IMG/VR virus record: IMGVR_UViG_3300042922_000501
Coordinates: 1 to 40,403 of that record
Source: a virus
DNA length: 40,403 nucleotides
Reading direction: 5' to 3' (one strand)
The position numbers and the translations under genes are program-made. This document shows positions 8,901-16,293 of this stretch, in pieces; positions within the stretch are counted from its first letter, which is position 1, and the number at the start of each line of letters is the position of its first letter. The notes below the pieces were generated by a model. The model saw nothing but the letters and a program-made list of their open reading frames with translations. It had not been told where the DNA came from and did not search any database.

Positions 8901-10428
8901 AAGTATTAATCGAAAAGTTCCTACCGTTTCAGAGTTAAGAAAAATGGTTCAGGGGGATGAGCTTACTTGGAGAATGTATGAGATTGGTGCAACATGTAGC
9001 CTTAATCAATGTGAAAAGCCAGCTACGACTAAACGAGTTATGAAATATAAACCAAAAGAAATTAAGGAATTAGCTGCCTTTATTGCGGGTATACGTCCAG
9101 GTTTTAAGTCATTACTTGATGGATTTTTAAATAGGGTTGAATATTCAAATGGAGAAAAAGCAATAGATGAATTATTAAAAGATTGCTTCCACTACATGTT
9201 ATACCAAGAAGCAGTAATGAAAATATTCTCTTATCTTGGTATCCCTATGAAAGAAAGTTATGACACGATAAAAAAAATAAGTAAGAAAAAATTAGTTGGA
9301 GAAAAATTAGCTCACGTAGAATCTACCTTAAAAAGTCATTGGCAAGAAAATATCGGGAACTTAGATAACTTTGAGCCAGTATATAAGGTAGTAAAAGATA
9401 GTGCTAGATATTCATTTAATGCGCCACATGCTCTAGCAATGGCTAACGACAGTTTATATGAAGCTTGGATGAAAGCACATTATACATCAAAATTCTATGA
9501 AGTGACTTTAAACCATTATCAAGATAAAGGGGATAAGAATAAGGTAGCATCATTAATTAAAGAAGCTATGAATGTATTTGGTTACTCAATGGGTTCTTAT
9601 GAATACGGCAAAGATAATTCAAAATTTACTGTAGATGATGAAACTAAAGTAATTTATCCTAATTTATCAAGTGTTAAAGGAATAGGTGAAAAGGCTGTAG
9701 AAAATATGATGGATTTTTATAATATAGGACTAGATGATTTTATTGATATTTATAGTTCTATTAAAGGAACTAATGTAAATGCTACAGTATTTAAAAATCT
9801 TGTAAAAATCGGTTACTTTAAAAAGTATGGAACGATAAAAAAACTGTTGACCATAGTGGAAATATATGACTCATGGAAAGGATCTACCGGAGAAGGAAGA
9901 AAAACTATCTCAAAATCTAATATTAGTGAACTTGGATTGGATGATATTAATATTTATAAATATGCCACAGATGTTACAAAATCAGGAAAAATAAGTGATA
10001 AGCAATTTACAAACGTTGATTGGCTAGGAATAGTAAAAGAACTAGCATTCCGAGTAGATAATGAAGAATATGGAGTCGCACAGTTAGTAAAATTCCAATA
10101 TGAAGTATTAAATTATATTGATTATATTGATAATACCATTGATTGGAGATATATAACAGTAACAGATCTAGATACACAATATTCCCCGAAATTCAAAGCC
10201 TATTTTATTTCTAATGGTCAGAGTGTAGAAATGAAAGTTCATAAAAAACTTAACTACAAGGATAAAGAAATAGTAACGAGTTTTAATGAAGTTCCATTTG
10301 AAAACGGTGATGTGCTTTATATTAAGAACTGGAAGAAACAACCCAAGAAAAGTAAAATCAATGATGAATGGGTAGTCATTCCAGATGTTGTTGAAAAGTG
10401 GATTAAAGATTATACTAAAATTTATTAA
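5998..10428 (+). CDS. dnaE: DNA polymerase III alpha subunit (DnaE-like), interrupted by an intein
   Basis: 1476 residues including a 340-residue intein, leaving a mature polymerase of about 1136 residues, close to DnaE size. TTG start abutting the previous stop. The N-terminus contains a PHP-like domain (YHKHTTWSD, IGLDTHY). The palm has TTTSRGSASSYYTSKLLG and MPDIDFNV, the latter carrying the two catalytic aspartates (D-x-D). After the intein come NAPHALAMANDSLYEAWMKAHY and SSVKGIGEKAVENMM, the latter a helix-hairpin-helix region. It replicates the phage genome. The intein lies at the conserved HA-CG joint of the palm, so activity should depend on protein splicing. Confidence 0.85.
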   Translation: MNNLIEYANIAKNRLKFEFPYDVSDWINNMNMMMENYHKHTTWSDLIQIDSATDIIDFMKKLDSYECKCLFSGEHGYQGEWLYIYDVCKNTYDENARKKMGLKNPLQFRYSTEAYWVKDRKEKDRTNCHIVIVARTYQAMRKLNYILSMASIDGFYGKPRIDLDLLFQLTKDEVYITSACIAGWKYDDAKDIWLKIWRHFGDSFFLEYQTHNTQPQKDLNLLIYDMSQEYGIQTIIGLDTHYINEEDRIKRDNLLKRKGQHYDDENGWYMDFPSGYGAYKRMEEQCVLPKEEIIYSMMNTHVFLNGCDDITINTDFKIPILPQYQKYNYNERSKILSEILNDKFENEDDEHKTEDRNQGMLYEYGEVDGSNTVDYFLDNNALVDLAVTKYNGQLTTTSRGSASSYYTSKLLGFTTMDRFESEVPIYPERFITRDRILSSHQMPDIDFNVSSQEPFVLAAKELFGEHGCYPLLAVGKLGEKSGFKLYADIKGIEPSIANEISKCIDQYNEALKQVDDEEDKKDIHIEDYITDKTHLQIFNDSKPYQGIIEQAKVHACFLKGQLVHMSDGYKKIEDINVGDFVLTHNNKYSQVIETMKNKTDEIVDVKITGDKITCTPNHPFYSMVDNEIKWCAAEELKKGDYVGYPIDNNAIIPTFYQECKTYKNRYIDLNDKNLWWLIGRYIGDGWCESPRKNYHKIVICCNKTDEVELNEIISHIPSYLKYKVEEANTTYKINFYHKPFFEYLQQFGKYAHGKKITSDIFNLPIDYLKEFIVGYLSADGNESINKTHAVVSFKTVSKELCYGLQYCIHKVYRIPCTISMIDGHDEYIENRLVHSKKKYVGRFSVGCDKRENFYKDGLIWIKVKEVTKKSHKTETYNLSVVGDNSYTINNVAVHNCGFMLFNGNPNDKDVVGYGDIRYEIGLIRCHSESTGKSTIVANIEGGLLDSYGYVKDDFLIVDVVGIIFKLYSSINRKVPTVSELRKMVQGDELTWRMYEIGATCSLNQCEKPATTKRVMKYKPKEIKELAAFIAGIRPGFKSLLDGFLNRVEYSNGEKAIDELLKDCFHYMLYQEAVMKIFSYLGIPMKESYDTIKKISKKKLVGEKLAHVESTLKSHWQENIGNLDNFEPVYKVVKDSARYSFNAPHALAMANDSLYEAWMKAHYTSKFYEVTLNHYQDKGDKNKVASLIKEAMNVFGYSMGSYEYGKDNSKFTVDDETKVIYPNLSSVKGIGEKAVENMMDFYNIGLDDFIDIYSSIKGTNVNATVFKNLVKIGYFKKYGTIKKLLTIVEIYDSWKGSTGEGRKTISKSNISELGLDDINIYKYATDVTKSGKISDKQFTNVDWLGIVKELAFRVDNEEYGVAQLVKFQYEVLNYIDYIDNTIDWRYITVTDLDTQYSPKFKAYFISNGQSVEMKVHKKLNYKDKEIVTSFNEVPFENGDVLYIKNWKKQPKKSKINDEWVVIPDVVEKWIKDYTKIY
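7663..8682 (+). other. intein with LAGLIDADG homing endonuclease inside dnaE
   Basis: Residues 556-895 of the polymerase. The intein starts with Cys (CFLKGQLVHMSDG) and has splicing blocks ITCTPNHPFYSM and NSYTINNVAVHN; it ends His-Asn followed by the extein Cys+1 of CGFMLF. All residues for standard splicing are present: N-terminal Cys, block B with T..H, terminal HN, and Cys+1. In the middle are two LAGLIDADG motifs, LIGRYIGDGW and FIVGYLSADG, so it is probably still able to home. No frame disruption is visible. Confidence 0.88.
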
Positions 10429-10441
10429 GGAGGACACTACT

Positions 10442-10978
10442 ATTAAATACTATTATACTGACAAGAGATACAAAGAATTATTATCAAACATGGTAATATT
10501 ACATGACTCAAGAGAACAGACATCTGGCCACATATTAGAATATTTTGATAAAATCAATATAAAACATGAAAAGCGAGCATTAAAAACAGGGGATTACTCA
10601 TTCAAAATTAAAGCATGTTCAGAGTTGGGTTTTCCCATTGATACATATTTTACGGATGATTTGGTAATTGAAAGGAAGAACGGGGTCAAGGAATTAGCTG
10701 GAAATTTTGCTAATAACCAAAAGGATGATAGATTCATGCGAGAATTAAATCGAACCATTAATATAGATAATGTGTACATTATAGTTGAAAACGATAGACT
10801 TGATGACATTATGAACCACAAGTACGACACTGATTACAACGAATTATCATTTTTAAGAACATTATTAACATGGCAAAAAAGAAGTAACTTTTATTTAAAC
10901 TTTGTCAACAAAGAAAATATGGGTAAGTTTATTTATGAGATATGCAAGAATTGCTTAGACAACTATATTTTAAAATAA
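10442..10978 (+). CDS. ERCC4-type nuclease, probable ATT start
   Basis: The nuclease core is HDSREQ ... GDYSF ... LVIERKN, the GDx(n)ERKx3D-like motif of the ERCC4/XPF family, followed by KDDRFMREL and IIVEND. Family members cut branched or flapped DNA. The first ordinary codon after the strong AAGGAGG (10428-10434) is ATG 10490, 55 bases away and with no site of its own. ATT at 10442-10444 is 7 bases from AGGAGG and adds IKYYYTDKRYKELLSN, so it is preferred. A longer TTG start inside dnaE (10385) would place the ribosome site inside the gene. About 178 residues. Confidence 0.75.
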   Translation: MKYYYTDKRYKELLSNMVILHDSREQTSGHILEYFDKINIKHEKRALKTGDYSFKIKACSELGFPIDTYFTDDLVIERKNGVKELAGNFANNQKDDRFMRELNRTINIDNVYIIVENDRLDDIMNHKYDTDYNELSFLRTLLTWQKRSNFYLNFVNKENMGKFIYEICKNCLDNYILK

Positions 10979-10990
10979 GGAGAATGAAAA

Positions 10991-11734
10991 ATGAAGAGTG
11001 AAAATCTTAATAAGGAATTAGCTTTTATTGCAAGTGAAGATATAAAGAATTTTACAAAGGTAGCTTTGGACAATCTACCACAGTATTTCTTTGAGGTTGC
11101 CGCGTCCTCTACGGGGAAGTACCATCCAAAATACGCATTAGGAGATGGCGGTTTAGTTAGACACACCAAGGCGGCTACTAGATTTGCAAATCACCTATTA
11201 CAGTTAGAACAGAATCAGATACTATTCAACGAAAGAGAAAGAGACGTGATTTTATCAGCAATAATATTACATGATGGATGGAAACATGGTAATGCTGGCA
11301 GTTCTTTTACGACACATGAGCATCCACAGGTATGTGCTGATTGGGTAGAAACTTCTGATATTTTTAATGATGTTTTGCCTATAGAAGATAGAAAACAAAT
11401 AGCATTGGCTATTTCTTCTCATATGGGGCAGTGGAATACAACTAAGAGAAGTAGCGTAGTACTAAATAAACCAGTAAATGAAATGCAGAAATTTGTACAT
11501 ATGTGTGACTATTTGGCGTCAAGGAAAGATATTGAAGTTTTATTTGATGGTGAAGAAAATAATACACCTAGAGTTGAAGCGGATATTAATACATATAAAT
11601 TCACTTTTGGAAAGTATAAAGGAGAACTTATTACGGACGTGGCTAAAAATCATAAGGATTATTTGCAATGGATGAGTGGTAATATGAAATTAAATGCTCC
11701 ATTAGATAAATTTGTTGTAGAATTGTTGAAATAA
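10991..11734 (+). CDS. HD-domain phosphohydrolase with C-terminal DUF3820-like domain
   Basis: 247 residues, ATG behind AAGGAGAATG. The first 190 residues hold an HD domain: LVRHTKAATRF, ILHDGWKHG (the HD pair), HEHPQV, SSHMGQW and HMCDYLASR. Such proteins hydrolyse nucleotides or phosphodiesters using metal. Residues 200-245 (FTFGKYKGELITDVAKNHKDYLQWM) match the short DUF3820 module found at the end of some exonucleases and phage proteins. The fusion suggests action on nucleic acid or dNTPs, but the substrate cannot be read from the sequence. Confidence 0.72.
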   Translation: MKSENLNKELAFIASEDIKNFTKVALDNLPQYFFEVAASSTGKYHPKYALGDGGLVRHTKAATRFANHLLQLEQNQILFNERERDVILSAIILHDGWKHGNAGSSFTTHEHPQVCADWVETSDIFNDVLPIEDRKQIALAISSHMGQWNTTKRSSVVLNKPVNEMQKFVHMCDYLASRKDIEVLFDGEENNTPRVEADINTYKFTFGKYKGELITDVAKNHKDYLQWMSGNMKLNAPLDKFVVELLK

Positions 11735-11735
11735 T

Positions 11736-11966
11736 ATGGAGATAGAATGGATATATGGATTGCCATTTGTGACAGTACCGAATGAAAGGATGTGTGATAT
11801 GAGTATTGGAGAAGTAGTAGAAGGGCTTATTCAATTAAAGAAAAATAAAGATATTTATTATCCAGATTATCAGATTATTAATGCTGCTTGTAATATTCTC
11901 GAAAAGTTACCTAGAGAAATGAATGTTTATGAATGGATAAAAGAATTTAAGACAAAATACAGATAA
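11736..11966 (+). CDS. hypothetical protein, 76 aa
   Basis: The ATG starts two bases after the HD-protein stop. It is a small, mostly helical acidic protein with one Trp-rich start (IEWIYGLPFV). Its TAA stop lies inside the recurring element AGATAATATGAAAC at 11961-11974, and the gene ends immediately before the first inverted-repeat promoter cassette. No family is recognised. Confidence 0.6.
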   Translation: MEIEWIYGLPFVTVPNERMCDMSIGEVVEGLIQLKKNKDIYYPDYQIINAACNILEKLPREMNVYEWIKEFKTKYR

Positions 11967-12085
11967 TATGAAACATCATATTGACATCGTATCCAACCTG
12001 TGGTAAGATTTAATCAAGCATAAGAGATAAGGCTAGATTGATTGTATCACAGGTTGTAAATACATATATACAAATAATATGAAAC
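11961..12085 (+). promoter_or_regulatory. regulatory cassette A: promoter within an inverted repeat, upstream of DNA ligase
   Basis: In order: AGATAATATGAAAC (11961-11974); -35 TTGACA (11981-11986); 17 bases; -10 TAAGAT (12004-12009); inverted repeat CAACCTGTG (11994-12002) / CACAGGTTG (12048-12056); core AAGGCTAGA (12029-12037); then a full ACAAATAATATGAAAC (12070-12085). The left arm overlaps the promoter spacer. The core begins 19 bases after the -10. The same parts in the same order and spacing recur at 29224-29349. It is probably the promoter of the ligase/macrodomain/PARP run. Confidence 0.7.
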
Positions 12086-12104
12086 GACAATAAGGAGAGA
12101 ATGA

Positions 12105-13385
12105 ATGGAAGAAGTAATTAGAATTTTTAAACAGATTCAAGAAACAAGTGGTAAGAATGATAAGGAAAGTATTATTAGGGAGAATAAGAATAACGAATTA
12201 TTCAAAAGGTGTCTCGTGTTCTTACTTGATGGGAACATTACAACCGGAATTAGCAAAGCAAAAGTTGATAAGAAAATTAATTATGGAATGTGTAATCAGT
12301 CTTTTGAGCAGTTATTTGAAATTTTGGACTATATTGAAATGAATAATACCGGTAGAGATGTTGATATTGCAAATATTCAGAGATACATTGACAAGCACAA
12401 TCAGTCTGAACAAGATTTTATTAAGCAACTAATTACTAAAAGTTTGAAATTAGGAGTGGACTATAAGACAGTTAATAAAGCGATACCAAATTTAATTGAT
12501 ACTTGGGAAGTACAGTTGGGATCTGGTTTTGATAAGTTAAAACTTAAAAAAGATGAGTGGTTTTCACTAAGTCAGAAATTAAACGGTAATAGATGTTCAT
12601 TCTATAAAGGCAAACTTATCAGTAGACAAGGCAAAATATTTAAGGGATTTCAGCATATCATTGATGATATTATCGCATGTGGGCTTGAAAATAAGTTTAT
12701 TGATGGTGAATTAATCGGAAAAAATACAGATGGATTATCAGATGGAGAAAATTTTAGACGCAGCACAGGTATTATTAATTCAGACGATGAATCAAAAAAT
12801 GATATTAAGTTAGTTATTTTTGATATGTTTTCCGCTGAACAGATAAAGAATAAAGAGTCAGATTGTACATATAAAATTAGATATAAAAATAATATGAAAC
12901 CTTTAATTGAAGAAATCGAAAATAAAAACTTACATAATATTGAAGTTGTAAAGGTGGTTTACCAGGGGACAGACCAATCACAAATTGATAAATGGTTAGA
13001 TTATGCAGTAGCCCATGATTGGGAGGGGCTTATGATTAACAAAGATGCCACATATAAATGCAAAAGGACAACAGATTTAATTAAGGTGAAAAGATTCTAT
13101 ACTATGGATTTGAGAGTAGTCGATGTTATTGAAGGCGATGGCAGGTTAAAGGGGACTTTAGGAGCGTTGGTGGTTGAATTTAATGGCAATACAGTGAATG
13201 TTGGATCTGGTTATTCTGATGAGCAGCGTACAGATATTTGGAACAATCGTGAGGATATTGTTGGAACGATTGTGGAAGTGAAATATAAAGAGGTAACATC
13301 TGATAAGAAAACAGGATTAGAAAGTCTACAGTTCCCGATTTTTATTAGATTAAGAAGAGATAAGACAGAACCTAGTTATAACTAA
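12105..13385 (+). CDS. ATP-dependent DNA ligase
   Basis: 426 residues, ATG behind TAAGGAGAG. The nucleotidyl-transfer lysine lies in SQKLNGNR (K158, motif I KxNG, a variant of KxDG). Motif III-like LVIFDMF, motif IV EGLMIN and motif V LIKVKRF follow. A C-terminal OB fold begins at LRVVDVIEGDGRLKG. The N-terminal 140 residues are a helical DNA-binding region. It seals nicks with ATP. It opens the run that continues with the TARG1-like hydrolase and the PARP, and is preceded by cassette A. The pairing of a break-sealing enzyme with ADP-ribosylation genes recalls PARP-ligase cooperation in eukaryotic repair. Confidence 0.85.
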   Translation: MEEVIRIFKQIQETSGKNDKESIIRENKNNELFKRCLVFLLDGNITTGISKAKVDKKINYGMCNQSFEQLFEILDYIEMNNTGRDVDIANIQRYIDKHNQSEQDFIKQLITKSLKLGVDYKTVNKAIPNLIDTWEVQLGSGFDKLKLKKDEWFSLSQKLNGNRCSFYKGKLISRQGKIFKGFQHIIDDIIACGLENKFIDGELIGKNTDGLSDGENFRRSTGIINSDDESKNDIKLVIFDMFSAEQIKNKESDCTYKIRYKNNMKPLIEEIENKNLHNIEVVKVVYQGTDQSQIDKWLDYAVAHDWEGLMINKDATYKCKRTTDLIKVKRFYTMDLRVVDVIEGDGRLKGTLGALVVEFNGNTVNVGSGYSDEQRTDIWNNREDIVGTIVEVKYKEVTSDKKTGLESLQFPIFIRLRRDKTEPSYN

Positions 13386-13416
13386 TAATATGATAAAAAT
13401 AAAAGGAGAAAATATT

Positions 13417-13854
13417 ATGATAATAAAAGAAGAAAATAGAGATTTATTCACAGTTCCGCAAGGTTATTATTTAGCACATTGTATTAGTGGAGATTTTGCA
13501 TTAGGTGCTGGTATTGCAAAGCAATTTGTAGATATATATAACATGAAAGATAAATTACATGACTGGTTTGAGCTTGATGATGGAGAAAAATATGGATATG
13601 TCGGTAAGGCATTATTGATAGACAATGTGTTTAACCTCGTTACAAAGGCTAGATGTTATCATAAACCAACATACGATACTTTATCAGAAACCTTAGAAGA
13701 TATGAAAAACTACATATTATCATTGAAGATTACGAAATTAGCAATTCCTCAAATTGGATGTGGATTGGATAGACTTGATTGGGATTGCGTTAAAGAATTG
13801 ATTGAAGAAACATTTGGAGATGTAGATATAGAAATTTTAGTCTGTATTTTATAG
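13417..13854 (+). CDS. TARG1-like macrodomain ADP-ribose glycohydrolase
   Basis: 145 residues; ATG 13417 follows AAAAGGAG. The protein resembles human TARG1/OARD1 along its length: LAHCISGDFALGAGIAKQF (ADP-ribose-binding loop), FNLVTKARCYHKPTYDTL, and IPQIGCGLDRLDW. The TARG1 catalytic lysine and aspartate correspond to K77 (in VTKAR) and D118 (in CGLDRL); both are present. TARG1 removes ADP-ribose linked to acidic side chains, and its bacterial relatives in DarG remove it from DNA. The PARP gene begins 11 bases downstream, so this is the eraser of a writer/eraser pair. Confidence 0.85.
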   Translation: MIIKEENRDLFTVPQGYYLAHCISGDFALGAGIAKQFVDIYNMKDKLHDWFELDDGEKYGYVGKALLIDNVFNLVTKARCYHKPTYDTLSETLEDMKNYILSLKITKLAIPQIGCGLDRLDWDCVKELIEETFGDVDIEILVCIL

Positions 13855-13864
13855 GAGGAGTTTA

Positions 13865-15079
13865 ATGGATAATGCAAATCCCATATATTTAGTAATGGTT
13901 ACATCTGATAATCATAATAAATATTATAAAATGAATCCAAATGGAGATTATTTTAATGTTGAATTTGGACGAATAGGAAATGGTGGCTTCCAAACTGCCA
14001 CTTACCCTATATCTCAATGGAATAAAAAATATAATGAAAAAGTTAAAAAAGGATATACAGACCAAACGAGATTGGTCTTAGATTTACTTCCTAGGCAAGA
14101 TAGAAAACCAAGAAGTGAATATAAAGAAATAGAAAATAATGTAGTAGCAAGTATTGTTTCAAGATTGCAATCTATGGCAAGGCAAGCAATTAAAGATAAT
14201 TATACAATATCATCTAATAAAGTAACACAAGCTATGATTGATGAAGCGCAAGTGGTTTTGACTCAATTAATCAATGAAAACAATGTTGAAAAATTCAATA
14301 ATACATTAATTAGATTATTCGAAGTTATTCCACGTAAGATGAGTAGAGTTTCAGATTATCTTGCTAATAATGAAAGAGATTTTTCTAAAATTATTGAAAA
14401 AGAACAAGATTTGTTAGATGTAATGAAGGGGCAAGTAATACAGAATAAAGTTGATGAGGATATTGAAGATAATATTGAGCAAAATCCAAAGACAATACTC
14501 GAAGTAATGGAATTGCAATTTTCAGAATGTTCTACTGATGATATAGAAAAAATAAAAAATTGTCTAGGATCATGTAGAGATAAATTTTATCAAGCATGGA
14601 AGGTCACAAACAACAAGACACAAGATCGATTTAATAATTTTATAAAAGACCATAATGTAAATAATATTAAATTGCTATGGCATGGAAGTAGAAACGAAAA
14701 TTGGTGGTCAATTGTTAATAGTGGGCTAGTATTAAAACCAACAAATGCAGTAATAACAGGTAAAATGTTTGGATATGGGATTTATTTTGCAACTAAAGCA
14801 AGGAAATCTTTAGGCTATACTTCTTTAAATGGCTCTTATTGGGCAAGAGGTAATTCAAATACAGCCTTTATGGCATTGTATAATGTAGCTTATGGTAATC
14901 CGTATAATGTTCATTCTTTTGATAGCAAGTATTATGATTTTACATATGAGAAATTACAAAAAGAACAACCTAGAGCAAATTGTTTACATGCACATGAAGG
15001 GCAGATGCTAAGAAATGATGAAATCATTGTATATAAAGAAGAACAAACGACAATACAGTATTTAGTAGAATTAAAATAA
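13865..15079 (+). CDS. WGR-domain poly/mono(ADP-ribose) polymerase (PARP)
   Basis: 404 residues, ATG behind ATAGGAGGAG. Residues 5-75 are a WGR domain (FGRIGNGGFQTATYP, then KKYNEKVKKGYTD), which in PARPs senses DNA ends. Residues 85-215 are helical and fit the PARP regulatory domain. Residues 220-404 are the catalytic domain: LLWHGSRNENW (H273), FGYGIYFATKARKS (Y307), NVAYGNP, and LRNDEIIVYKEEQ (E386), followed by IQYLVELK. This gives the H-Y-E triad of NAD+-using PARPs that can extend chains. No zinc fingers or BRCT are present, as in PARP2/3 and bacterial PARPs. It lies directly after a TARG1-like eraser and an ATP-dependent ligase. Confidence 0.88.
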   Translation: MDNANPIYLVMVTSDNHNKYYKMNPNGDYFNVEFGRIGNGGFQTATYPISQWNKKYNEKVKKGYTDQTRLVLDLLPRQDRKPRSEYKEIENNVVASIVSRLQSMARQAIKDNYTISSNKVTQAMIDEAQVVLTQLINENNVEKFNNTLIRLFEVIPRKMSRVSDYLANNERDFSKIIEKEQDLLDVMKGQVIQNKVDEDIEDNIEQNPKTILEVMELQFSECSTDDIEKIKNCLGSCRDKFYQAWKVTNNKTQDRFNNFIKDHNVNNIKLLWHGSRNENWWSIVNSGLVLKPTNAVITGKMFGYGIYFATKARKSLGYTSLNGSYWARGNSNTAFMALYNVAYGNPYNVHSFDSKYYDFTYEKLQKEQPRANCLHAHEGQMLRNDEIIVYKEEQTTIQYLVELK

Positions 15080-15110
15080 TACATAATAAACAATTTAGGA
15101 GTGGTAAGTT

Positions 15111-15269
15111 ATGAAAGAAAACATTTGCCCGTATTTAGAAATTGATGAATTTGGTAATTCTCATTGTCATAATCCATTTGATGAAGACTCTCCTGAATGC
15201 CCCCAAGAGTACATCAATACATGTACATTTCAGGATGAAAATGATTGTCATGGAATTTGTGAACAATGA
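15111..15269 (+). CDS. small Cys/His-rich protein, 52 aa
   Basis: ATG behind TTTAGGAGTGG. Eight cysteines/histidines are spread over the short chain (ENICPYLEI, CHNPF, ECPQEY, NTCTF, DCHGICEQ), suggesting a metal-binding fold. Acidic overall. It begins a run of very small genes. No family is recognised. Confidence 0.55.
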   Translation: MKENICPYLEIDEFGNSHCHNPFDEDSPECPQEYINTCTFQDENDCHGICEQ

Positions 15270-15305
15270 AATCAATCTTTGGCAGTGAATTGGAGGTGCA
15301 GTCAA

Positions 15306-15515
15306 ATGAAAAAATACATTTTGGATAGAGTCAAAGGGATTGTTATAATAACTTGCTTTTATTCTTTATATGGATTCTTACTGGGGTGCATGATAACAAC
15401 TAATCAAGTTTTATGGTCAATTGTATTTGGCATTATTATGTTCATTTGCATAATTATTGTTGGAAAACTTTATGGAGATATACTAAATACTTTAGATACA
15501 GCACAATCAAAATAG
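15306..15515 (+). CDS. small two-helix membrane protein, 69 aa
   Basis: ATG 15306 with TTGGAGGTG just upstream. Two hydrophobic segments (residues 11-33 and 37-54) are joined by a short polar loop, with a basic N-terminus, so both ends probably face the cytoplasm. No signature motif. Small membrane proteins of this type in temperate phages sometimes act in superinfection exclusion; that is only a possibility. Confidence 0.6.
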   Translation: MKKYILDRVKGIVIITCFYSLYGFLLGCMITTNQVLWSIVFGIIMFICIIIVGKLYGDILNTLDTAQSK

Positions 15516-15550
15516 TAATGAAACCGTTGTTTCGTAGTAAAAGGAGGGTT

Positions 15551-15772
15551 ATGAAATTAAAAAGAGTTTCAATGATTAAAAATTTATCAGAAGGAGAGAT
15601 GCATAGGATTTCTGCCAGCTATGAAAAAGAAGGATATATTACTGAATCGATACCCACTTATGTGGATAACAGGGGACTTAATTATTTAAAGAATCCAAAT
15701 ATATATGAATTGCATGTATACAAGACGGTGAAGAGAAGTAAACGTTGGTATACATTTAATGAAACTCTATAA
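15551..15772 (+). CDS. hypothetical basic protein, 73 aa
   Basis: ATG 15551 directly behind AAAGGAGGG. Contains EGEMHRISASYEKEGYITESIP and a basic tail TVKRSKRWYTF. It could bind nucleic acid because of its charge, but no domain is recognised. Confidence 0.55.
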   Translation: MKLKRVSMIKNLSEGEMHRISASYEKEGYITESIPTYVDNRGLNYLKNPNIYELHVYKTVKRSKRWYTFNETL

Positions 15773-15798
15773 AAGAACGTTTTGGTGGAGGAAAACGA

Positions 15799-15945
15799 GT
15801 GGATATAAATATTGTTATGAACAAAATAAATGCCGAGCTGCTGATTGAGGCACTTGAAAATAAAGATTTAGAAGTATTGGGCGAACAGTCTACGGATGAG
15901 ATTATATTGAATTTAAGAAAGGCAATAGTAGGAGGAGCAGCATGA
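15799..15945 (+). CDS. small acidic helical protein, 48 aa
   Basis: GTG start behind GGTGGAGG; stop overlaps the next ATG by four bases (ATGA), indicating coupled translation. Predicted mainly helical (NAELLIEALENKDLEVLG). No family is recognised. Confidence 0.45.
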   Translation: MDINIVMNKINAELLIEALENKDLEVLGEQSTDEIILNLRKAIVGGAA

Positions 15946-16106
15946 ATAAACAAGATATGTCAAAGGAATGTGGATTTAAAGATGCTGATATGTATTATGC
16001 CAGAGAATCCAGTAAAATTACTGATGAAGAATTTAATCAATATTGGGATAACAACTGCGGAAAATGTCTCTATATGTGTGAAATCTGTATGTGTGGAGAA
16101 GAGTAA
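15942..16106 (+). CDS. small cysteine-rich protein, 54 aa
   Basis: ATG overlaps the previous stop; GGAGGAG lies inside the preceding gene. The C-terminus has a dense cysteine cluster (CGKCLYMCEICMCGEE), enough to bind a zinc ion or an iron-sulfur cluster. The next gene starts at the base after its stop. Unknown function. Confidence 0.5.
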   Translation: MNKQDMSKECGFKDADMYYARESSKITDEEFNQYWDNNCGKCLYMCEICMCGEE

Positions 16107-16259
16107 ATGAAGAAGTGTAAATATCTAAGAGATGAAAAGTGTGTTGATTGTGGACTATGTGAGCCGGTAATCGAATTGAATGGAGAACAAGCGGAGGCGT
16201 TAATTAATGCCATGGAAAAAGCTGAAGAGTGGTACATAAATAATAATAAACAGAAGTGA
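16107..16259 (+). CDS. small protein with N-terminal Cys knuckle, 50 aa
   Basis: The ATG begins immediately after the preceding TAA, with GTGTGGAGAAGAG as a likely binding site inside the upstream gene. Cysteines at CKYLRDEKCVDCGLC suggest a small metal-binding knuckle, followed by a helix. Third of three tightly coupled small genes. Unknown function. Confidence 0.45.
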   Translation: MKKCKYLRDEKCVDCGLCEPVIELNGEQAEALINAMEKAEEWYINNNKQK

Positions 16260-16293
16260 AGCTTTATTTAGATTTAATAGAAGGAGAGATTAA

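Noticed and set aside
13640-13654. Third copy of the AAGGCTAGA core
   Set aside because: It lies in the macrodomain coding sequence (encoding TKARC), without promoter or inverted repeat, so it is chance.
15756-15953. Minus-strand coding region opposite small genes
   Set aside because: The plus strand has two overlapping genes with good ribosome sites; the opposite frame lacks one and is low-complexity Ser/Ile-rich, typical of a shadow frame.
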